Part shown: positions 55,421-64,000 of the stretch, in pieces
Position numbering within the stretch: position 1 is the first letter of the stretch
How the letters are laid out: each line of letters starts with the position of its first letter
Source: Kuschelorhynchus macadamiae
Lineage: Eukaryota > Arthropoda > Insecta > Coleoptera > Curculionidae
Reading direction: 5' to 3'
Assembly: GCA_030620095.1 (NCBI GenBank)
Contig: JAUTXW010002471.1
Coordinates: 45,001-109,000 of the forward strand
DNA: 64,000 bases
The notes under the pieces: generated by a model
Told to the model about the DNA's origin: nothing
The model's input: only the letters and a program-made list of their open reading frames with translations
The model's database searches: none
Program-made: the position numbers and the translations under genes

Positions 55421-58400
55421 CAGGGGCGGCTCGTGGTATTGGAAAGTGGTGAGGCACATTTGAAGAAAATTATTTTTAATATGGTTAGATTTCTAAGTTA
55501 CTCTAGTGACCACTCTACTTCGTCAATTGCATAATACATTTTGAAAAAACATTACTAATTTAAATTGTTAAATTTATAAAATTTTGTTTATATGAAAATC
55601 TGTACCTACTACGCACCTATCCAGTATGGTGGGAGTAGAGAGAAAAGGGTTAATCTAAGGATAAAGACAGATAGATACATTTTAAAATTAATAATAATAA
55701 CTTACTCAAATGAACTTCAAAAAAAGTCACCTCGGTGTAAGATAACTGTATACCTATATTTTAAAAATGTGAAAAAAAAGTTATTCTAAAGGAAAAACGC
55801 GATTTCTAAAAATTAAAGTATTTATAAATTAAAGGAATTCTGCGATTCTTCTGTTCAGCAAAATGATCTAGTATTTCCTCTATGAAAACGTTCTCATTCT
55901 GTGCTTTTATAAATCCTTTTTCAATTGAGATTTTTGCCATATTACTTAGTCGCGCCTGTCCAGTATTATTTTTAATATAATTTTTAATTCTTTTAAGCGC
56001 GGAGAAACTTCTTTCTGTTGACGCGGTTGTCAATAGCAAAACAACAGCAATACATAATAATTTAAAAAGTTCGGGCATACAAAGTTTTAAATCATTATCA
56101 TGAAAAAAAGTCAACATTTCATAAGAGTTTTTTTAATTCGCTTTTTAGTTGATTTATATCAAATATATTGAAATTCTTTTGCAAAAATGGAGAATTTTGA
56201 AATATTTAGGAGTTCAAAGAAATGTAGTTTTTCTATGTCACAAAACCTAACCTCTATTTAATTCTCTATAATATCAAGAATTTGAAAAAAAAAATGCCTT
56301 AACTGTTGAGTTTTATCTGACATTTCAAATCCTTTACGACGTTTCGAGTGTAAAGCGCAGTTTTTCATAAACTGAATCAAAATAAGTGCTGTTACTCTTA
56401 AACTCACGAATTTTAGATAGAGTAATCTGTAGTACATTTCTTGTTTTAACAAGATCTGTATTTCTATTTTGTAAAATAGAAAAAACGATATCGGTTTGGT
56501 AAAAAATTAATTCAAATGTTTCTAAAAAAATATTTTTTGAGGATCCTCTAAAAAGTTTTTAAACCTACTGCTTCTCTAATTGATTTTTGATCGAAATCGC
56601 GACTATTATTAATAAAATTAAAAGTCTCAAGTAATTTCTCCTTATTATTATTAACTGTCAAAATTGCGCGTGAAGTAAAATTCCAACGAGTTGCTACATT
56701 AGTAGGTATACGATTTCCTCCAATTTGTTCTAACACTTGAGTCCGCTTTGTAGATTTAGAAAAATATAACGAAAAACCTGATAGGGTTGAGAAAAATACT
56801 TTAACCTGATGAATTGAACTGCACGCATTACTTAAAACCAAATTAAATACATGTGCATAGCAATGAGTAAACAATGCTTGTGGTGCTAAAGATTTAATTT
56901 TTGACTATAAACCGTTTATTTCTCCAGACATTTCGCAAGTCCCATCATATGTTTGAGCCACTAATTTCGAATACAAGTAAAAATTTTCGAATTTGGTGGA
57001 TAAAAATTGAAATAAATCTTGCACAGAACGCCCAGAACCTACGTCATAAAATCCCATGAATCGCCCAACAGGTTGATCATTTATAACGTAACGAAAAATG
57101 AGGGATAATTGTAAATGGCAGCTTATGTCAGTGGTTTCATCAACTTGCCAGGAAAAAAACAAAGAATTTGAAATTTCGTCCTCAATTTTTTTTATTTACA
57201 ACATAAGCAACTGAATCAATTAATTCATTCATCATTCATTCATTCATTCATCAATCATTGGGATGTCCCAGAAAAAACTGATCTATTATCATGTTCTAAA
57301 AATGTTTTTAATATTGTGTCATATTTACTAACAAGAATAACTAACTCTTTGAAATTACCGCGATTTAAAGATTCATTTGATTCACCATGCCCCCTAAAAG
57401 GTAACTCTTCTATACAGAGGTAAAATCAATGAGACTATTTAAAATTTGTCGGTTCTCTTTAACCCTAGCATTAAAATTTTCCATTTCTGTTTTACGCGCA
57501 TTGTCTATTGCTGTGGCGATATTTTGCTTTTGTTTTCTCATGAGAGTAAGCTTGCAATTTGAAGAAATATGTTGAGTCCTTTTATTGTGTAGTAACAGAC
57601 CCCGAGACAATTTTTTTTAAATCACTATAACCAATTTTTGACCAAACTTTGCCGCTAATATTTGTTGCAAGTAAAATACATGGGCAACAAAATAATTTAC
57701 TTAATGTTAAACTACCAGTGAGCCAGTCGTACTTTTCATGCCAAGTGTTATGAAACCCCCGATTTGGTCTTCCTACCCCACCTATAGCAACAAGACGTTT
57801 ACTTAAATCTGGAACAGGTTACTTCTTTAACCATGTATAATTTATCTTCATAGGAGTGACTTGAAAAATTCTGCTGATTTATTAAAAAAATTACAAGCTC
57901 ACAAGCTTTGCGAATATTTACATTTACCTGGGGAAGTTGTAACACTGCGCTAGGTCCCGCTAAATCCATTTTTCTAAAATGGGTAACTGGAAAATTGAAA
58001 TCGAATTAAATCCGAAAATCCAGACCCCGCTATTGAAACTGAAAATCACTGACCAATCCACTGTTTACACTTTACTTAGTTAATAGGTAATATAAATATG
58101 CAATCCACATTAATAAATTAAAATTAAGAGAACACTGCAACCCGCAACTGAATCAAAACAATGCGAAAAACGGCAAATGTAACGTACCTACTCCTACTAC
58201 CCACTTAAAATTAGCCCAAACCACGTGCAGTTTCAATTTTCAACCTGTTAACGACAATGTTCAATCGGCCAATCGAAAATCTGCCCCTTATTCTCTATGA
58301 ATTTACTTTAGAGGCATGCCTCAAAAGAATCTTTTTATGCGCTAACTCTCCTTAAAGCTTAACTCTGGATTACTACGCGCCCTCCGCTCCCTCACATATT

Positions 58401-58740
58401 AGTAATACGCTAGACAAGGAAACGAGAGGCATGCCTCTAACAATTAATATAATAATAATAATTCTTTTAAAGAAGAAATGAAATGGACTCACAGAACCCG
58501 TCCGATATGACGATTGACGATGCGCGTTTGGATTAGAGAAAAATAAAAGGCAGGGCCGTATGTTATGGATTTCTCATGAAGCAAAATTATGCTGCAAATG
58601 CTTATGGATGCAAATAGTAAAAATGTAAAATTGAGATTAAAGAAGTGAATAAGAAGTAATATAAGTGGTATAATCGATTAACACATAATTTTCCAAATTT
58701 ATTGGTGAGGCACTGCCTCACCTGCCTCATGGCACCCCTA
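55421..58740 (-). mobile_element. hAT transposon (TTF/ZMYM1-like)
   Basis: 3.3-kb element. The left tip is CAGGGGCGGCTCGTGGT, the right tip on the other strand TAGGGGTGCCATGAGGC. Subterminal ggtgaggca / tgcctcac motifs recur near both ends. The flanking 8 bp, cacattat and cacaacgt, agree at 5 positions, compatible with an old hAT duplication. The transposase is on the - strand. Confidence 0.75.
55806..57969 (-). pseudogene. hAT transposase (TTF zinc finger, DUF4371-like, dimerisation domain)
   Basis: Starts MDLAGPSAVLQLPQV at 57969. After frame breaks, HEKYDWLTGSLTLSKLFCCP and LSRGLLLHNKRTQHIS form the TTF-type zinc-binding region. FSWQVDETTDISCHLQLSL holds the first catalytic Asp and AQTYDGTCEMSGE the second. 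HCYAHVFNLVLSNACSSI and ATRWNFTSRA follow. The end is LLLTTASTERSFSALKRIK with YIKNNTGQARLSNM, the dimerisation domain. Frame breaks occur near 57830, 57610, 57165-57410 (with a (CATT)n run at 57223-57260), 56890, 56500 and 56130. Confidence 0.88.
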
Positions 58741-59699
58741 CACAACGTTGAAAACCGTAAGGGTGGACTATTTTCGATTTAATTTTATAGTCGCACCCTG
58801 CCGTGCTTAAATAAAAGAGAAAAGCAGCTTAGAGAAATAAATTATAAACCTAATTCCTGCAAACTGGTTTATAGTAATTGATACCAATTGGTTTATAATT
58901 CGCCTTAGAAAAGTTATAAAAAAAATTAATTTATTACATTTAAAAGTTATTAAAAAAACTTGAAAATTAACGAAAATTAAAATACATTTCCTATAATTTG
59001 AATTTAATAGAATTGGACTTAAAATCGAAAGGAATACATACTGTCTCTGGGACACCTTTATTTGTTACTAACCTATAAAATCCAAAGGTTCTTGAATAGC
59101 TTGTCTTACAAATTGAACTGTTGGTGCTCTAACTATAAAGTTTATACGTTTTTTGGATCTTTTGCTCCGAAACCTAAAAAACATACTCAAAATAATTTTG
59201 TAAAAAACTAATAATACTACTTTTTATGTAATGAATTTAAACGTTTCTCTTATCGAAGTCATGTTCCTAGAAATTAAAATTAATCAAATACCTTGGTATA
59301 AATAAGTTTATTTTGTATAATCATGTTACAAATTTTTGGTGTTATTTTAGTTTCAAAAAGATTTACTTTTAAGTACTAGATTGAGAAAGTGATTTTTTTA
59401 ACCATTACTGTCGAAAAGCAAAAATTTGGATACAAGAAGCCAACCTGACGAAAACAAATCGGTAAATTCTCCTGTACCCACAACTTCCCTCATATAGAAT
59501 TCCACTAGTTACATTAAACAGTTTATATATGCATATACTTATTTGGTAATACATTTGTTTATAAATATTTATTATTATTATTAATATTATTACTATTACT
59601 ATTATTATTATTATTATTTATTTTTCATAAAATTATTTACATAGTCATTTACAAAAAATATAGGTTTTAGGAAGTGGAATTTTACCTACTATTTAAACA
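58741..59699. other. AT-rich DNA, no gene seen
   Basis: Only an (ATT)n microsatellite at 59566-59622 stands out. Confidence 0.45.
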
Positions 59700-60085
59700 T
59701 TTTATTAAGCCGCCATTTTATTTTGCCATATATTATGATTTGTTTTTAAAATTTTGTTTTTAAAATGTATCACAATTTATTTTTTTACAAATTTTGAAGT
59801 AGTTCTTTCTAAGTAATAATTTTTATACATTTTGTGAGGCTACCATTTTGTTCCGCCATATTGAATTTTTACTAAAATGTAACCATTTCATCCCCTTATG
59901 AACCTTGATTTTTGACCAAAAATTTTAGGTCAATCGGACAAGTAGTTTTTGAGCTATGCCGCGTACAGACAGGACGACAGACTGACGGAAATAAGAGAAC
60001 GTGTTTTTAGGTGTCCACGGATCCTAAAACGCAAAGATCGGCAAAAATTTCGGAAAATCTAACTCTGTCTTGAATTGGAATAGAC
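59700..60085 (+). repeat. Interspersed repeat, copy 3 of 3, with two tandem units
   Basis: Two units of the 140-bp repeat (59706, 59850) run into the caatcggaca ... gacagactgacgga tail that matches 958-1160 and 52850-53090. In this copy units and tail are contiguous, which shows they belong to one family. Confidence 0.6.
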
Positions 60086-60534
60086 TTTAGGTCAGTGTCT
60101 CAAGGAAATCGATTTTGGGTATCACGGGCGTAGGATCTTTGATTTTTTTATGGAGTACAAAGGCGTATAAAAATCATATTTTGATGACGAAAAACCGATA
60201 ATAGTCAGATTAAAAACAGAAATAAATGTTCTAACATTGCAAAATAGTGGAAATATGTTTTTCTATTATACATATTTAAAATAAAACTGAGGTAATATTT
60301 CGTTATAATGTTTGTCCATGATACAGGGTAGCCCAAAATGGATGAAGCCGCCCCCTGAAAAAGGAAAAATCAAAAAACGGATTTCACTATTTGATGAGAT
60401 TTTTTTGACACTGGCAGGTTTTCAGTATACAGCTAAAGCATATATTATGTTATACAGGGGAAGTAGGTAATATTTTTCTTTAGGTTTCTGCAAAAAATAT
60501 TTTGACATTTATCAAAAAAAATCTGTCTTTTTTC
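60086..60534. other. Unknown DNA with transposon-like phrases
   Basis: Tacagggtagcccaaaatgg at 60325 resembles a mariner-type tip beside TA. No partner end was confirmed. Confidence 0.3.
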
Positions 60535-60905
60535 TGTAACTTGTAAACGACTTAAAATTTTCACAGTTCTATGTGATTTCTAGTGGCGCACTTTATTTTT
60601 GAGTGGTGTAAAAAACTGCCTTTTTCCCGCAACTTCTAAACTTCTCAAAACTTTTAAATACGGTTTTCATAGTTCCATGTAACTTTTAGTGGCGTAATTT
60701 ATTAAAAATACTATTTTGTCAGCTTTCAGTGCCTTGTGAACTGATTAAAATTTTTAAATACGGTTTTTACAGTTCGAGGTAACTTCTAGTGGTTAATTAT
60801 TTAAAAAAAAATTAGACATTGTCAAAAAAAATTGTTTCCTTCCTTCAACTTTTGAACTGCTTAAAATTTTTAAATACGGGTTACAACGTTCTATGTGACC
60901 GTACG
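60535..60905 (+). repeat. Degenerate tandem repeat, period about 105 bp, four units
   Basis: Each unit carries aactt.t.aact..ttaaaa, then ttttaaatacggtttt, then agttc.atgtaacttctagtgg. Matching points at 60562, 60668, 60769 and 60882 give spacings of 106, 101 and about 113. Confidence 0.72.
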
Positions 60906-61670
60906 GCTATGATCTGTAAAAAAAATAAAAAATAACATAAAAAGGCAGAGAAAACCTTACAACCTGACATTTAGCTTGTTACTATTCGCAGTGGATTCCA
61001 AAAGTCTATGAACAGAGTCATTATTTTATCGTTGTATGATTACTCTTCAATAGCTGAGTAAATACTTCTTTTTTGTGTATATTTCCTGATAAAAAAATGA
61101 AGCCATTTTTAAGAAAACATAAATAAAAAGACATTTCGACCTTAATTCATTCTTAACATAAGTGTTGAATTTATTAATAAAAGACGTTTATTATTATTAT
61201 TATTATTATTTAAATTACTCATTTCAAAATGGCGGCCATTCGTAAATGTGATGGAATCTAAATAATGCAGAATAAGAATTCTTAAAAACTTACAAAACTC
61301 AAGTATTTTATACGTCACGTCAATAGCGTATATAGATATTGCTTCTGGGGGGCGGTTCCTTAAAAATTGAGTGCTTAGGCTGAGTACAGTACTGTTCTAG
61401 TTACAGTGTGTTTTATAAAGGCGAAATTATGAATTTTATTGAAATTTAGATTATCCTGGAAATAAAGAAGTACATTATTTAGCCCCCAAGCTCATAAGAA
61501 TATTTCAATTAGGGATCCCAATTACAAAATATGATGATGTCATAAGCAACATTCAACTGACGAATTTAAAGTTTATGTTGCCATGCAAATTAAATCGGTT
61601 CTAACTCAAACCTTTTTAGTGAATCTTCAGGATAGCTGTCATTAAAAAATATTGTTTGTACGTAATTTAC
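60906..61670. other. No gene seen
   Basis: Contains (ATT)n at 61187-61211. It may include an intron or 3' part of the gene whose exon lies at 61671-61839, but no further exon was recognised. Confidence 0.35.
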
Positions 61671-61839
61671 CTTATTGCATCATCATATATATAGTTTTCG
61701 ATAATTCCAATAGGAAAAACATCCATAAGGTGACAGTTGGTAACACATTTACATCGAAACGATAAATAATCCGAAAAGTCCTGTTCTCGTTTTACGGTAC
61801 ACCTTAATCCAGTTTCATTGCACAACTTTTCTTTCAGTC
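61671..61839 (-). CDS. Cysteine-rich host exon candidate (possibly DEG/ENaC channel)
   Basis: On the - strand the exon is bounded by a strong acceptor (gttttgtag) and a donor (aag|gtaaat) and is fully open. It reads LKEKLCNETGLRCTVKREQD, then CKCVTNCHLMDVFPIGIIEN. The order Cys-x5-Leu-x-Cys followed by Cys-x-Cys-x3-Cys resembles the last extracellular cysteine cluster of insect pickpocket (DEG/ENaC) sodium channels. No neighbouring exons or membrane helices were found. The upstream sequence to 61933 is also open, so the exon could be longer. Tentative. Confidence 0.35.
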
Positions 61840-61933
61840 CTACAAAACATATCAAGTTCATTTGTCTAGCGCAAGCGACAAGGTTATTTATGAATGCAAA
61901 ATATGTAGACCGGCAACTGTATACCTGAAACAT

Positions 61934-62394
61934 AGACTACAAACAAATATTTTATTATGTTGGTCAGTTTCAAAACCTACAAATAACAAAAATGAAAAGT
62001 TGCAAAATATAGGTACTAAATAAATAACAAAGATTCAAAAATTATTCATGGTGTCATGTTCACCGTGGCCATATTACATAGGCGGTTGAAATAAACCTTT
62101 TCTTACTCAAGCTACGCTAGTAATAAAAGTCGGAGTAAGGGAAGAGTGCAGTATGCAATGCTTTATAATTCGAAAGGTGGGAATGCTCGATTGTTAAATA
62201 AATTTACTAATTAGTTCCTCTCTAAATGTGCTATTTTCTGATGATGTTAAATTTATTTTCACCATCAGAGTATTCTTAATTTTACCAACAAGAATAATTC
62301 TATCCATGAAGAGAAGATAACTGCTGAAAATCACTTAATAAATGATAATGCATTTGTCTTAAATAATCTACCAATTCAGTTTTCTATAGGAGTC
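61934..62394. other. No gene seen
   Basis: AT-rich; nothing recognised. Confidence 0.4.
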
Positions 62395-63900
62395 AATGTC
62401 GGACATATCACCGCAGTTCGGTGCGGTGCCCGAGGCGCCAGAGCCAAAGGGGCCCAGGCTAAAATTTTAATTAGACTACAAATACTATTAACTTTCGATT
62501 ATGAAAAATGTTTAATAAGTTTTCCCCCAACAATCCCAAAGAGCCCTTCTCAAAAGTCCCGAAACAAGAAAATATGAACGTCAGTGAAATCTATTACTCG
62601 TCTGTTACACCGTACGGTATAGTTCTTCGAATGTGACTGTGCTATTCGAAACTTATGGACGCTGCTTAACGCCTTAATTGCAGGCTTTTAATACCGGTAG
62701 TGACCGGTGAAGTAGTAGAATTAGAGATTGGAAGAATAGTTCATCATAGCTGTACTGAATAAAACTAATGATAAAGAAGTGGAGATTAAGCGAGATACGA
62801 AGTTTCTTTTTGGAAATCAGTTTTGTAGCGGTTATTTCGCATAACTTTAATATTCGCCAAAAGTAATTTATCATTTCGTACTCTTCAAGAAAATATTGAA
62901 AATTTGAAGGTTTTTTTTGCCAATAGTTAGATTTCTATCACCTTAACATATTAATACAATATCTACGCGATACTTGACTAATCCAATACAGAATAAGTTA
63001 ATTCACTGTTATCTAAAATATGTCTTGAAAAATAAATGAAATTAAATAAATTTAACTATTTTTTTCTCTTATGTTAGACTCTACTGAAGACATTCCCAAA
63101 AAAGATAAATTAAGAGTTTTTAGTAGAACAGTTCAGATTGTTAGAAACGCAAATGTTTTAGCCCTTAACTTTGTTTTAGGGAAAGCTCTTTAGAGTTCTA
63201 AGAATTAAAAGATCAGTCTGCGCCTGGTATGACTGAAACGATTTCAAATATATTGAAAAATCTTAATATTCCAATAGTTAATTAGATAGAGTGATGCTAA
63301 TGTGATGGCGTTCAAGCAATAATGAAGCAGGTTCAATCAAATGCAGAATAAGTGCACTGTGACGGTCATAATGTTAATTTAGTGGTGCAGTGGCAAGTTG
63401 CATTTTTACCACAGCATTTTTTACAAATCATTTATAGTTTCTTTGGACTTATTATTGAAAGGTGGAACCTGCTGATTTGAATTACAGGTGAATCAGATAT
63501 AACTCTAAAGAAGCTTATCACTACCCGTTTGTCAGGAGGGATTCAATCAATTGCAGCAATAAAAATTCGATATTTTGACATTTTAAAGACCCTCACAGAA
63601 AATTAATTGAAATCGCCTAAAAAAGAAGAAATTCAAGAAGCTTCGTTTTTAAAAAATAAAATCGAGAAATTTGAATGTATTATTATAACCCTCTTTATGG
63701 TTAAAAGTTTAAGTCAAGTAAACTTCGCTTGGAATACTTTACAAATAATACTTTTACGAGGGAAATAAAAATTTAATATCGATTTACTGGCGAAGAATTA
63801 GAATAGGCTTAAAGCCAGAATTTGAAGTTCAAAGGCAACGAAAAGTAAAAAAAACTTTTCAGTTTTGCTTAAACTTCAGTTTAAAATTAGAGACAATTAT
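62395..63900 (+). pseudogene. hAT transposase remnant (ZMYM1-like)
   Basis: 62410-62460 is GC-rich (ggtgcccgaggc) and may be a terminal part of the element. Protein similarity begins near 63210: GMTETISNILKNLNI, DGVQAIMKQVQSNA, HCDGHNVNLVVQWQVA (HC..H..NLV block) and then TTRLSGGIQSIAAIKIRYFD (T-R-W-type block) and SPKKEEIQEASFLKNKIEKF. Several stops and frame changes occur. The C-terminal dimerisation domain is absent or past recognition. It is a lineage distinct from the copy at 55421-58740. Confidence 0.65.
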
Positions 63901-64000
63901 TTTAAGGCTAATATTTATTTTTATATTATTGATATTTTTTGTAATCATTTATAAGAAAGGTTTTCTACTATGCTTTCTGTACAAAAAAAATAGTTCTTAG

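Noticed and set aside
60325..61350. Possible TIR pair (gccgccccctga at 60347 and a similar inverted block at 61345)
   Set aside because: Similarity is limited to about 10 C/G-rich bases and the surrounding sequence does not pair.

Overview
This is an AT-rich animal nuclear sequence with introns, almost certainly from an insect. The clearest host gene is the last coding exon of the small GTPase Rab11 on the + strand (5291-5427). Its C-terminus (IRDPPEGD ... RKQCCQ) resembles insect rather than vertebrate Rab11. A cysteine-rich exon on the - strand (61671-61839) is a weaker host candidate. Almost everything else is transposon-derived. No tRNA, rRNA, CRISPR or bacterial-type operon was seen.

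Layout. 1-5290: upstream Rab11 intron or intergenic DNA, holding a decayed mariner-type element with about 420-bp terminal inverted repeats (1458-3262) and a LINE tail (about 4385-4640). 5291-5775: Rab11 terminal exon and 3' UTR. 8800-10048: a decayed Tc1-like element with long inverted ends. 10401-10621: a hAT-type MITE. 13091-13600: a hAT remnant. 14429-19209: a hAT transposon with a perfect 8-bp target duplication, split by a non-LTR retrotransposon (about 16078-18742). 21459-27089: an ISL2EU-like element with a THAP-DDE transposase gene and a convergent second gene, itself hit by a 1.2-kb foldback insertion.

27427-32812: two head-to-head halves of an endogenous Gypsy/errantivirus-like retroelement (gag and one LTR on the - strand; pol, env and the other LTR on the + strand), with many stops. 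32900-34785: an IS630/Tc1/mariner transposon whose D-to-E spacing is 81 residues. 35294-38616: a 3.3-kb palindrome centred on a Penelope-like GIY-YIG nuclease fragment, with one hammerhead-ribozyme-like motif in each arm and a copy of a 208-bp MITE in each arm. 38851-41096: a mariner-type DD41D element with about 425-bp inverted repeats, inserted into a (TA)n array, whose transposase gene has a probable 56-bp intron. 41311-42071: a duplicated 230-bp unit ending in a poly-G run. 42168-43441: a pogo/Tigger-like remnant.

46383-49133: a BEL/Pao retroelement remnant (- strand). 52850-53400 and 59700-60085: copies of a repeat family with an internal period of about 140 bp. 54259-58740: two unlike hAT remnants back to back. 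60535-60905: a degenerate tandem repeat of about 105 bp. 62395-63900: another hAT remnant.

Most of these genes do not work together. The shared theme is inverted duplication: long-TIR DNA transposons, the Penelope palindrome, the head-to-head retroelement halves, an inverted copy inside env, and a snap-back inversion inside a hAT remnant. Coding parts are mostly broken by stops and frameshifts, so the window reads as a transposon graveyard around one or two host gene ends. All family assignments are from motif recognition by eye; no database search was run.
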